In this document: piece after piece, positions 21,090 through 30,174 of the stretch
Numbering within the stretch: position 1 is the first letter of the stretch
How the letters are laid out: every line of letters begins with the position of its first letter
NCBI GenBank assembly: GCA_023101505.1
Contig: LVZA01000001.1
Span: forward strand, 1,798,001 to 1,862,000
Direction of reading: 5' to 3'
DNA from: Pasteurellaceae bacterium Pebbles2
Lineage (GTDB): Bacteria; Pseudomonadota; Gammaproteobacteria; Enterobacterales; Pasteurellaceae
Length of the DNA stretch: 64,000 nucleotides
Made by a program: the position numbers and the translations under genes
Notes under the pieces: model-generated
Databases searched by the model: none
What the model was told of the DNA's origin: nothing
The model's input: only the letters and a program-made list of their open reading frames with translations

Positions 21090-23984
21090 ATGATTAGAAA
21101 GATAACAGACGGCTTTACACCAAAGCATTACTTGGTGGAATTTTTATTCGGTTTAACCGCACTTTGGGGCTTTTATTTAATTATCGCTTGGTCGAGTTAT
21201 AGTCCTTTTGATACGACGTGGTCGGTATCGAGCTATCAAACCGAGGTGATCAATAAAGCTGGCTGGCTCGGTGCGTGGACAGTTGATTTATTTTTTGTGC
21301 TATTCGGTTATGTGGGGCATTTATTACCCTTTTTATTATTAATCGCACCTATTTATTTTATTCGTACTAAACGTGTAGATAGCCTAACGTGGACACGTTT
21401 TGGCTTAAGAATGTTTGGTTTTAGTATGTTGATGATCGGCTTAACAACTTTGTCGGCATTATTACTTGAAAACACGAACACCTATTTATCGGGTGGCGTA
21501 TTGGGCGCAAGCCTCGCCAAAGCCTTAGCGCCAGTATTAGGCAAATTTGGTTTGTTGATTTTGGGCTTGATTGGTGCGGTCGTCGGCTTTGTTTTCTGTT
21601 CTGGTGCATCGCTTATTCGTTTATTAGTGAGATTTTATAACTGGCTCACGGTGAAAAATGAAGAAGATGAAATCACAGAACAACGAGCAGATGGTGCTGA
21701 TAACGAAGCCCAGCTAAGCGAAAATGCGGAAAATGAAAGCGATGAATTTGCTTATGAGGAAAATCCACAAAACCTAGCGCAGGCGAGCGATTTTTCAGCT
21801 GAAGATTTGGCTGAGCCATCGCCGATTAAAATTATTGGCTTAGACGGTGTAAACGAGCCAAATGCAGAGCAATTTGAAGCGCAAAGCGAAGCGGAATATG
21901 CTTCGCATAATAGCGAATTTAATCAGGCTGAAGTGCCATTTTCGCCACTTGAAATTGAGCAACCTGTGTTGCCTGTGGTGAAAATTGCAGATGAATATTC
22001 AGCGGAAAATGAAAAATATGCTGACGAAAACGACACATTAACGCCGTGGCAACAAGCAAAACCAGTTGAACCGCTTGATCCTTTTGCGCCAAAAACGCTT
22101 GAGCCTGAATTGGCGAAGCCTGCGTTTATGTCGCCAAATCAGCCTGAACAAAATGCAATGCCTGAAGTGCGTTTAACACCAAACAGCGGATTTAATGCTC
22201 CATTTGTGGCTGATGAAATAGCGGACAGTGATGATCTTAATGAATTATCGGCAACGCTTGCCGCACAATTTAGTCAGCAAGAAGCCGATCGTGAACGCCA
22301 GCGTTTACAACAAGCTGAACAATTAGGTGTGAATACTAATCCGTATGAACCGCCGAAAGTGGCATTGGCGCAAGCGGATTATGACGACGAAAATGAGGAA
22401 GATGAAGCTGCCGAAGCAGCACAAAACGGTTTACGCACTATTCCAGTGGATAAATTAGCGGATTTGTTTGGTGAACATAAATCTAAAGAGAAGCCAACCA
22501 CGGAATTGCCGACCTTAGAATTGCTGGATAAGCGAGTGGTGCAATCGCAGAATATCACTGAAGAACAAATCCGTGAAACGTCGAAACGCATTGAACATCA
22601 GCTACAAAATTTCAAAATTAAAGCCTTAGTGAAAGATGTGTTAATCGGCCCTGTGGTAACTCGTTATGAACTTGAATTGCAACCCGGTGTCAAAGCCTCA
22701 TCAGTAAGCCGAATTGACACGGATCTTGCTCGTGCGTTGACCTTTAAAGCCATTCGTGTAACGGAAACGATCCCAGGTAAACCTTATATCGGTATTGAAA
22801 CGCCGAACAAAGAACGCCAAATCGTGCCGTTGCGAGATGTGTTAGACAGCGAAGAATTCCGTCAAAGCAAAGCTCGCTTACCGATGGCATTAGGCAAGGA
22901 TATTAGCGGCACGCCGATTGTGATCGATTTAGCCAAAACGCCGCATTTATTGGTGGCGGGTTCGACAGGTTCAGGAAAATCGGTGGGAATTAACACGATG
23001 ATTTTAAGCCTGTTATTCCGTGTGAAACCTGAAGAAGTGAAGTTCATTATGATCGACCCGAAAGTGGTGGAGTTATCGATTTATAACGATATTCCGCACT
23101 TGCTAACGGAAGTGGTTACGGATATGAAAAAAGCTGCCAATGCCTTGCGTTGGTGTGTGGACGAAATGGAACGCCGCTATCAGCTGTTATCGCAATTACG
23201 CGTGCGTAATATCGAGGGCTTTAATGAGCGAATTGAGAATTATCGTAACGATGGCATTGGCATTCCTGATCCTTTATGGAAACAGGGCGACACCCTTGAT
23301 AAAACCGCACCGCATTTAGGGCAAATGAGTTATATCGTGGTGATCGTCGATGAATTTGCCGACTTGATGATGCAAGTAGGTAAACAAATTGAAGAATTAA
23401 TCGCACGCTTAACCCAAAAAGCACGAGCAGTGGGCATTCACGTGATTTTAGCCACGCAACGTCCGTCGGTTGATGTGATAACTGGCTTGATTAAATCGAA
23501 TATTCCGAGCCGAATTGCCTTTACCGTGGTGCAACGCAACGACTCTCGCACGATCTTAGACCAAAACGGTGCAGAAGCCTTGTTGGGAATGGGTGATATG
23601 CTTTATCTTGGCAACGGCACGACAGATTTAGTGCGTGTACACGGTGCTTATATGTCTGATGACGAAGTGGCTCGAGTGGCTGATGATTGGCGAGCGAGAG
23701 GTAAACCGAATTATATTTCGTCTATTTTAGAAAGTGCCGACGATAACGATTTAGACGATGGCGATGATTTTGGCGGCAGCACTGAAGATCTCGATCCGCT
23801 GTTTGATAAAGCGGTGGATATTGTGGTGAACACAGGCTCAACCTCAACCTCATTTATTCAACGTCGCTTGAAAATTGGTTTTAACCGAGCGGCAAATATT
23901 ATGGATCAATTAGAAGAACAGGGCATTGTGTCTGAAATGCGTAACGGCAAGCGAGAATTGCTTTCTCGTAGCCCTGATTTTTAA
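21090..23984 (+). CDS. ftsK: DNA translocase FtsK
   Basis: A septal DNA pump that clears and decatenates the chromosome terminus by activating XerCD at dif. The 964-residue product is shorter than E. coli FtsK (1329). Residues about 15-185 hold the N-terminal membrane domain. A low-complexity, acidic Glu/Asp/Ala/Pro/Gln linker follows to about residue 450. The motor (alpha/beta) carries Walker A GSTGSGKS near residue 626 and Walker B VVIVDEFADL near 750. The C-terminal ~65 residues form the winged-helix gamma domain that reads KOPS (ending NGKRELLSRSPDF). The size difference from E. coli lies in the linker, which is typical of Pasteurellaceae. Confidence 0.96.
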   Translation: MIRKITDGFTPKHYLVEFLFGLTALWGFYLIIAWSSYSPFDTTWSVSSYQTEVINKAGWLGAWTVDLFFVLFGYVGHLLPFLLLIAPIYFIRTKRVDSLTWTRFGLRMFGFSMLMIGLTTLSALLLENTNTYLSGGVLGASLAKALAPVLGKFGLLILGLIGAVVGFVFCSGASLIRLLVRFYNWLTVKNEEDEITEQRADGADNEAQLSENAENESDEFAYEENPQNLAQASDFSAEDLAEPSPIKIIGLDGVNEPNAEQFEAQSEAEYASHNSEFNQAEVPFSPLEIEQPVLPVVKIADEYSAENEKYADENDTLTPWQQAKPVEPLDPFAPKTLEPELAKPAFMSPNQPEQNAMPEVRLTPNSGFNAPFVADEIADSDDLNELSATLAAQFSQQEADRERQRLQQAEQLGVNTNPYEPPKVALAQADYDDENEEDEAAEAAQNGLRTIPVDKLADLFGEHKSKEKPTTELPTLELLDKRVVQSQNITEEQIRETSKRIEHQLQNFKIKALVKDVLIGPVVTRYELELQPGVKASSVSRIDTDLARALTFKAIRVTETIPGKPYIGIETPNKERQIVPLRDVLDSEEFRQSKARLPMALGKDISGTPIVIDLAKTPHLLVAGSTGSGKSVGINTMILSLLFRVKPEEVKFIMIDPKVVELSIYNDIPHLLTEVVTDMKKAANALRWCVDEMERRYQLLSQLRVRNIEGFNERIENYRNDGIGIPDPLWKQGDTLDKTAPHLGQMSYIVVIVDEFADLMMQVGKQIEELIARLTQKARAVGIHVILATQRPSVDVITGLIKSNIPSRIAFTVVQRNDSRTILDQNGAEALLGMGDMLYLGNGTTDLVRVHGAYMSDDEVARVADDWRARGKPNYISSILESADDNDLDDGDDFGGSTEDLDPLFDKAVDIVVNTGSTSTSFIQRRLKIGFNRAANIMDQLEEQGIVSEMRNGKRELLSRSPDF

Positions 23985-24010
23985 CGATGACTTAAACATA
24001 GGAAAGCAAA

Positions 24011-24637
24011 ATGAAAAAAATTTCGCAAAAATTAACCGCACTTTTCGCCTTAGCACTCGCCACGCCATTGGCTTTTGCCGATGCCGCGAGCGAATTGCAG
24101 GCTCGTTTACAAAAAGTGCAAATGTTTAGTGCTGATTTTAATCAAAATGTGAGTTCAGCCAACGGTAAACAAGTGCAACAAGGCACAGGGAAATTACAAA
24201 TTAAACGCCCAAATTTATTCCGAATGGATAACAAAACGCCACAAGAAACCCAAATTATTTCCGATGGCAAAACTTTGTGGTTCTACGATCCTTTTGTGGA
24301 ACAAGTTACCGCAAATTGGGTGAAAGATGCCGTGAACAACACGCCATTTGTGTTATTAACCAGCAACGAAAATAGCCACTGGAATCAATACACCGTGGCA
24401 CAAAACGCCGATACTTTTGTGTTAAAACCAAAAGCGAAAAACAGCAATATCCGTCAATTTGATGTGCGTATTGATGAGAACGGCGTACTCAAAGGTTTCA
24501 GCACCATTGAGAAAGACGGTCAGTCTAATCTTTACATTTTACGCAATATCCGCAACGACGGATTAAACGACAGCTTGTTCCAATTCAGCGTACCAAAAGG
24601 CGCAGAATTAGACGATCAACGTAAAAAGAAAAAATAA
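24011..24637 (+). CDS. lolA: Outer-membrane lipoprotein carrier protein
   Basis: A periplasmic chaperone that carries lipoproteins from LolCDE to LolB. The product has 208 residues with a signal peptide ending around PLAFADA; the mature start ([20 protein letters not shown]) is typical. The conserved [16 protein letters not shown] and [16 protein letters not shown] segments form part of the hydrophobic cavity. The signal-peptide code contains a USS (ACCGCACTTTT read as T-A-L-F). It follows ftsK by 26 nt and probably belongs to the same transcript. Confidence 0.95.
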   Translation: MKKISQKLTALFALALATPLAFADAASELQARLQKVQMFSADFNQNVSSANGKQVQQGTGKLQIKRPNLFRMDNKTPQETQIISDGKTLWFYDPFVEQVTANWVKDAVNNTPFVLLTSNENSHWNQYTVAQNADTFVLKPKAKNSNIRQFDVRIDENGVLKGFSTIEKDGQSNLYILRNIRNDGLNDSLFQFSVPKGAELDDQRKKKK

Positions 24638-24646
24638 GGAAAAACA

Positions 24647-24681
24647 CACCGCAGTTTGAATGAAAACTGCGGTGGTTTTTT
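24647..24681 (+). terminator. Intrinsic terminator after lolA
   Basis: An 11-bp stem CACCGCAGTTT/AAACTGCGGTG is followed by TTTTTT. The stem is a near-USS (GCAG in place of GCAC), suggesting a decayed USS pair. Confidence 0.85.
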
Positions 24682-24703
24682 GTGTAGTTTTTGATTTGTA
24701 GGG

Positions 24704-24754
24704 TTTGCCCCCCTCCGCCTTTCAGGCACCTCCCCCGCAAGCAGGGGGAGGGAA
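24704..24754. repeat. Left inverted GC-rich repeat bounding the tandem array
   Basis: A 51-bp element, TTTGCCCCCC to GGGGGAGGGAA, nearly the reverse complement of 25230-25281. It belongs to the same dispersed family as 12314-12461. Confidence 0.85.
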
Positions 24755-25250
24755 CATTTTTTCTCCGTTAATTACAAAGCTGTAAATTAACAAAGAAAGT
24801 TATAAAACTTTCGCTCCCCCAGTAAGCAGAGAGAGGGAAGATTTTTTCTCCATTAATTACAAAGAAGTAAATTAACGAAGAAAGTTATAAAACTTTCGCT
24901 CCCCCAGCAAGCAGAGAGAGGAAAGATTTTTTCTCCGCTACTTACAAAGGAGTAAATTAACGAAGAAAGTTATAAAACTTTCGCTCCCCCAGCAAGCAGA
25001 TAGAGGGAAGATTTTTTCTCTGCTACTTACAAAGGAGTAAATTAACGAAGAAAGTTATAAAACTTTCGCTCCCCCAGCAAGCAGATAGAGGGAAGATTTT
25101 TTCTCTGCTACTTACAAAGGAGTAAATTAACGAAGAAAGTTATAAAACTTTCGCTCCCCTTGCAAGCAGAGAGAGGAAAGATTTTTTTTTCGTTAGTTAC
25201 AAAGGAGTAAATTAACGAAGACATTTATCTTCCTTCCCCCTGCTTGCGGG
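24727..25250. repeat. 85-bp tandem repeat array (about six copies)
   Basis: The landmark TCGCTCCCC recurs at 24811, 24896, 24981, 25066 and 25151, exactly 85 bp each time. A diverged first copy starts near 24727 and a shortened last one near 25231. Each unit has a C run, AGCAAGCAG, a purine stretch, ATTTTTTCTC, then TTACAAAGgAGTAAATTAACGAAG and AAAGTTATAAAACTT. No unit is coding and there are no unique spacers. The unit start resembles the left inverted repeat, so the array probably grew from that end. It fills most of the 676 bp between lolA and rarA. Confidence 0.93.
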
Positions 25251-25281
25251 GGGAAGTACCCGAAGGGGGAAGGGGGGCAAA
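25230..25281. repeat. Right inverted GC-rich repeat bounding the tandem array
   Basis: A 52-bp element, TTCCTTCCCCC to GGGGGGCAAA, matching the reverse complement of 24704-24754 over nearly its whole length. Confidence 0.85.
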
Positions 25282-25313
25282 AACACACAAGAACCAAACC
25301 CAAGGATCTCCAA

Positions 25314-26657
25314 ATGCCAAACCTCAATCTTGATTTTGCCGAAAGCGACTTTCGTCCACTTGCCGCTCGTATGCGACCACGCACCTTAGAGGAATATTGC
25401 GGTCAGCAGCATTTAATCGGGCAAGGCAAACCGTTACGAAAATCCATTGAAGCTGGACATATTCATTCGATGATCTTTTGGGGGCCACCTGGCACAGGGA
25501 AAACCACGCTGGCGGAAATCATCGCCCAGCGGATTAATGCCGATGTAGAACGAATTTCTGCGGTAACAGGTGGGATTAAAGAAATTCGAGAAGCCATTGA
25601 GCGAGCCAAGCAAAATCAGCAAAATGACCGTCGCACGATTTTGTTTGTCGATGAAGTTCATCGTTTCAACAAAAGCCAGCAAGACGCTTTTTTACCGCAT
25701 ATTGAAGACGGCACAATCGTGTTTATTGGTGCAACCACTGAAAATCCGTCCTTTGAATTGAACAGTGCCTTGCTATCGAGAGCGAGAGTTTATGTGCTGA
25801 AATCTTTAACGGCACAAGATATTCAACGTGTTTTGCAACAAGCCATTGATGATCAACAACGAGGCTTAGGCGAAGTGCGGTTAGAAATTGAACAGAATTT
25901 ACTCGAAATGCTGGCGGAATATGTCAACGGCGATGCACGCCTTGCCTTGAATTGCCTTGAGTTAATGGTGGATATGGCGGACGAAAATGCACAAAACGTG
26001 AAGATTTTAAACCGCACTTTATTAACCGAAGTACTGGGCGAACGCCAAGCTCGTTTCGACAAACAGGGCGACCGTTTCTACGATTTAATTTCTGCCTTGC
26101 ACAAATCGGTACGAGGCTCTGCAGCGGATGCCGCATTGTATTGGTATGCCCGAATTATCACCGCTGGTGGCGATCCCCTTTATGTGGCACGCCGCCTGCT
26201 TGCCATCGCCTCGGAAGATGTGGGCAACGCCGATCCTCGAGCAATGCAAGTGGCATTAAGTGCGTGGGATTGCTTCACCCGAGTGGGCGCAGCCGAGGGC
26301 GAACGAGCCATCGCACAAGCCATTGTTTACCTCGCCGTCGCCCCAAAAAGCAATGCTGTTTACAACGCTTTCAACGCCGCCAAAAAACTGGCAAAAGAAA
26401 GCCCAGATTTCGACGTGCCTGAACACTTACGCAACGCCCCAACCAACTTAATGAAAGATCTCGGCTTTGGTGCAGAATATCGCTACGCCCACGACGAACC
26501 CAACGCCTTTGCCGCTGGCGAAAACTACTTCCCCGAACCACTCAAAGACACCCAACTTTACTTCCCAACCAACCGTGGTATGGAAATTAAAATCAAAGAA
26601 AAATTGGATTGGTTGAGTGCGGAGAACCAAAAGAGTAGTAAAAAGCGGTGGAAGTAA
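25314..26657 (+). CDS. rarA: Replication-associated recombination ATPase RarA (MgsA)
   Basis: An AAA+ ATPase acting at stalled replication forks, 447 residues, equal in length to E. coli RarA. Walker A is GPPGTGKTT, Walker [10 protein letters not shown] and the sensor-1 region GATTENPSF; the C-terminal part carries the tetramerisation domain ([14 protein letters not shown]). The start [19 protein letters not shown] is the family N terminus. It follows the tandem-repeat region and probably has its own promoter there or reads through from lolA. Confidence 0.96.
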   Translation: MPNLNLDFAESDFRPLAARMRPRTLEEYCGQQHLIGQGKPLRKSIEAGHIHSMIFWGPPGTGKTTLAEIIAQRINADVERISAVTGGIKEIREAIERAKQNQQNDRRTILFVDEVHRFNKSQQDAFLPHIEDGTIVFIGATTENPSFELNSALLSRARVYVLKSLTAQDIQRVLQQAIDDQQRGLGEVRLEIEQNLLEMLAEYVNGDARLALNCLELMVDMADENAQNVKILNRTLLTEVLGERQARFDKQGDRFYDLISALHKSVRGSAADAALYWYARIITAGGDPLYVARRLLAIASEDVGNADPRAMQVALSAWDCFTRVGAAEGERAIAQAIVYLAVAPKSNAVYNAFNAAKKLAKESPDFDVPEHLRNAPTNLMKDLGFGAEYRYAHDEPNAFAAGENYFPEPLKDTQLYFPTNRGMEIKIKEKLDWLSAENQKSSKKRWK

Positions 26658-26679
26658 CTCGAGCATTGTATGTCGTATG

Positions 26680-26732
26680 CCGAGGGTAACAAGTTACCCA
26701 CGGTTAAGCATAATTCAACCCCTTTGGGGTTG
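26680..26732. promoter_or_regulatory. Two palindromes before the truncated antitoxin
   Basis: GGGTAAC-AA-GTTACCC (26684-26699, with CCG/CGG arms extending it) and CAACCCC-TTT-GGGGTTG (26716-26732). They lie 34-86 bp upstream of the short open frame at 26766. They could be operators or hairpins left from a toxin-antitoxin locus, or a rarA terminator. Confidence 0.5.
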
Positions 26733-26765
26733 GGAGTTAGTCTGAATTTTTAACGGAGCTATAAA

Positions 26766-26897
26766 ATGAGCCTTAATTTCAAAGAGTTAATAAATAAACT
26801 CCCAGCTGAACAGCAAGCAAAAATCAAAGCTATGGCAGACGATATGCGTATGGAGTTGCAATTTTATCGTACTCAAAAAAGCAGTAAAAAACACTGA
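26766..26897 (+). pseudogene. Truncated XRE-type antitoxin, 43 codons
   Basis: A short frame with a good GGAGC site upstream encodes MSLNFKELINKLPAEQQ, then KIKAMADDMRMELQFYRTQK, and ends after SSKKH. The N-terminal half resembles the helical leader of XRE-family antitoxins, which normally runs into a helix-turn-helix after the ELQFYR region. Here it stops just before that domain. I infer a remnant of an antitoxin gene; no toxin gene is visible next to it. It could instead be a real small protein. The resemblance is from memory of the family and was not searched. Confidence 0.45.
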
Positions 26898-26944
26898 AAG
26901 TAATCGATCAAAACATCGATCTTTTCTGTAAAAATCCCTCCCTC

Positions 26945-26973
26945 TAGGCTGGCATTCCCCGGCCTATTTTTTT
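26945..26973 (+). terminator. Intrinsic terminator
   Basis: An 8-bp stem (TAGGCTGG/CCGGCCTA, one G-T pair) is followed by TTTTTTT, 47 nt after the short frame at 26766-26897. Confidence 0.85.
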
Positions 26974-27085
26974 ATTTTCCTTTTCTTATAAATAAAGCCA
27001 AATTGCTTACTTTTTAAATGGTTATTGTGCAAAAAAAAAACAATGATAAACTGTGTGGGATTATTGTTCACAAGAGGAAAATACA

Positions 27086-27427
27086 ATGAAAAAACGCTTA
27101 TTTCTTGTTATTAGTTTAGGTGTAATGCTTTCAGCTTGCTCAATGAATAAGGATACACCACTGATGGAAGCAATAAAGAAATCTGAAGCAGGAACAAAAC
27201 AGCTTCAAGCTGCTTATAAAGATTTCTTGACGCTAGAAAATTTTCAAACCGATCCAAATATTGCCAGAACGGCTAAATATCACCTTTATCAAATAGAATT
27301 AGGTAAATCAACAGGCAATTATAATCCTCAAAAAGCAAGTCAAACACTTAAGGAACTATGTCAAATTCCAACAAGCAAACCTGATACTTTTAACCAGCTG
27401 TGCAACCAAAATGGTTTTACTAACTAA
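27086..27427 (+). CDS. Small predicted lipoprotein, function unknown
   Basis: A 113-residue protein with a lipoprotein signal: MKKRLF, a hydrophobic stretch, then the lipobox MLSAC. The mature part is Lys-rich and helical (EAIKKSEAGTKQLQAAYKDF) and ends with two Cys (ELCQIP.., LCNQNGF). I do not recognise a family. The ATG at 27086 has AGAGGAAAA upstream and is preferred to one 33 nt earlier that has no signal peptide. A run of 10 A lies about 45 nt before the ATG. It probably starts an operon with the two small secreted genes downstream (gap 27 nt to the next). Confidence 0.7.
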   Translation: MKKRLFLVISLGVMLSACSMNKDTPLMEAIKKSEAGTKQLQAAYKDFLTLENFQTDPNIARTAKYHLYQIELGKSTGNYNPQKASQTLKELCQIPTSKPDTFNQLCNQNGFTN

Positions 27428-27454
27428 TTATTTATTAACCAAAGGAAATTAAAA

Positions 27455-27832
27455 ATGAAAAAACTACTTTTAGCCGCCGCACTTTTAGCCGTTTCGACAG
27501 CGAGTTTGGCTGTTGATCCTAGAATGGTTGCAGAAGCGAATGAAGGTTCTGTTTTTTATCAGCTTATTGTTGGAGTACAGTACAAGACAGAGGGGAATTT
27601 AGCTAAATCTATACAATATATGGAAAAGGCACTATCCAACCCTAAAAAATTAAAAAAAGAGTATAAGAAATATGAAGAAAAAGAGATGACTAATGAACTC
27701 CTTGCTATGTTATATATACGTTTAGGTGATAGTTATATGCAGACTGGTAATAATAAAAAAGGGGGAGCGATGATGAAAAAAGGATGTAAATTAGCTCCAT
27801 ACGTTGACGAAGTTTGTTCGACGATTAAATAG
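27455..27832 (+). CDS. Small secreted repeat-like protein, paralogue A
   Basis: A 125-residue protein with a clear signal peptide (MKKLLLAAALLAVSTASLA, cleaved before VDP). The mature part has a Sel1/TPR-like look: VGVQYKTEGNLAKSIQYMEKAL, then LGDSYMQTGNNKKGGAMMKKG. Two Cys near the C terminus (GCKLAP..EVC) are shared with the paralogue at 27978 and could form a disulfide. It is Lys-rich and basic. The function is unknown; periplasmic or exported location is inferred from the signal peptide. The gene starts 27 nt after the lipoprotein gene. Confidence 0.75.
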   Translation: MKKLLLAAALLAVSTASLAVDPRMVAEANEGSVFYQLIVGVQYKTEGNLAKSIQYMEKALSNPKKLKKEYKKYEEKEMTNELLAMLYIRLGDSYMQTGNNKKGGAMMKKGCKLAPYVDEVCSTIK

Positions 27833-27977
27833 TAGAGTGTATTAGCGAAACAATAATTGTTGTTTTAAGTATAAAGTGCGGTAAAAAGTTCCAAAGTTTT
27901 TACCGCTCCTCACTCTAAAATTGAACGTTTCTCACCACAATTAGCTACCACTAGATTATTCTAATAGGAGAATTAAA

Positions 27978-28397
27978 ATGAAAAAACTACTTTTAGCCAC
28001 CGCACTTTTAGCTGCTTCAACAACGAGTTTGGCTGTTAATCAAGATTATCTTGCAAAAGCAAATAAAGGCTCTGCCCTAGGCCAGATAGCTGTTGGTATG
28101 GAATACTCAAAAGAGGGTAACTATGCTAAAGCTATATACTATCAAGAAAAAGGACTTTCTAACATCAAAAAATTAAAAAAAGAGTTTAAAAAAGAAGGCG
28201 GTAAAGAAATGGATAATATGCTTCTTGCCCTCATATATGAGGGATTATCCCTCGACTATTACCGCGTTGGTAATAAGGAAAAAAGTGGGAATATGGTGGA
28301 AAAAGCGTGTAAAGCAGAGCCAAGTATTAATCCACGCTGTCCTGAATTATTAAAGCTGGAGCAAGATATCAATAACGCTAGAGCAAGATATAAATAA
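27978..28397 (+). CDS. Small secreted repeat-like protein, paralogue B
   Basis: A 139-residue paralogue of the gene at 27455: same signal peptide, same VGMEYSKEGNYAKAIYYQEKGL helix-turn-helix unit, same GN-K-SGNM-EKACK..P motif and C-terminal Cys pair. It has an extra Lys/Arg-rich tail (LEQDINNARARYK). A tandem duplication followed by divergence is the simplest reading. The intergenic 145 bp holds a near-USS dyad (27878-27906), so the copy may have its own promoter. The signal-peptide code carries a USS (ACCGCACTTTT). Function unknown. Confidence 0.75.
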   Translation: MKKLLLATALLAASTTSLAVNQDYLAKANKGSALGQIAVGMEYSKEGNYAKAIYYQEKGLSNIKKLKKEFKKEGGKEMDNMLLALIYEGLSLDYYRVGNKEKSGNMVEKACKAEPSINPRCPELLKLEQDINNARARYK

Positions 28398-28470
28398 CAT
28401 ACAAGAACTACTGTTTTTTTAGCATAAACCGCGGTTAAAAATCCCCAAAATTTTACCGCACTTCTAACCC

Positions 28471-28510
28471 AAAGCCCTTTGCAAAACACAAAATCGCAAA
28501 GGGCTTTTTC
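28471..28510 (+). terminator. Intrinsic terminator after paralogue B
   Basis: A 12-bp perfect stem, AAAGCCCTTTGC (28471-28482) and GCAAAGGGCTTT (28496-28507), is followed by T residues. Confidence 0.85.
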
Positions 28511-28513
28511 ATT

Positions 28514-28637
28514 CCCCGTCTTGCCGCCTAAAAATTTCTTAATTTGTAGGAAAATGCGTACTGTTTGAGCGTAGCGAGTTTACGCATTTTACGTGAAGCA
28601 AATTAAGGGATTTTTAGGAAACAAGGCAAAATCGGGG
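28514..28637. repeat. 124-bp imperfect palindrome before serS
   Basis: The arms pair over most of their length: CCCCGTCTTGCC with GGCAAAATCGGGG, CCTAAAAATTTCTTAATTTG with its near-complement, and AAAATGCGTA with TACGCATTTT. The small loop contains GAGCGTAGCGAG. It looks like a dispersed hairpin repeat rather than a terminator or gene. Confidence 0.8.
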
Positions 28638-28650
28638 TGTGTTTCTTTGC

Positions 28651-28701
28651 TACTTTCTTTGCACAGGCAAAGAAAGTAGAGAACTGCGTGCTTTGCACGC
28701 A
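28651..28701. repeat. Two perfect hairpins next to the large palindrome
   Basis: TACTTTCTTTGC-ACAG-GCAAAGAAAGTA (28651-28678, 12-bp stem) and TGCGTGC-TTT-GCACGCA (28685-28701). Together with 28514-28637 they fill most of the 385 bp between paralogue B and serS. Confidence 0.85.
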
Positions 28702-28773
28702 ATAAGAAAGTGGAAATAAAACCCAATCTATATTAAACTACCCCATATTTCCCCTCAAAAACGAAAACCTTAA

Positions 28774-30075
<1,302 letters not shown>

Positions 30076-30092
30076 TCCATTCGGTTATTGCT

Positions 30093-30153
30093 AGGGGCGT
30101 ATGAGAAATGCCCCCATTTGAATAATTTTCTGAGGGCGAATACAATTCGCCCC
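30093..30153. repeat. Short palindromes between serS and ettA
   Basis: AGGGGCGT..GCCCCC (30093-30115) and GGGCGAAT-ACA-ATTCGCCC (30134-30152), followed by CTACA. The second is of the GGGCGAA..TTCGCCC type seen as dispersed repeats in many bacteria. Neither has a T tract. Confidence 0.6.
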
Positions 30154-30174
30154 TACATTTTTTGAGAGAATATT

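Noticed and set aside
24727-25250. Possible CRISPR array
   Set aside because: The period is exactly 85 bp with the whole unit conserved, there are no unique spacers, and no cas genes are in the window.
27031-27041. A10 tract before the lipoprotein gene as a phase-variation switch
   Set aside because: The tract is short, upstream of the gene, and a single sequence cannot show length variation; no tetranucleotide repeats typical of Haemophilus phase variation were seen in the window.
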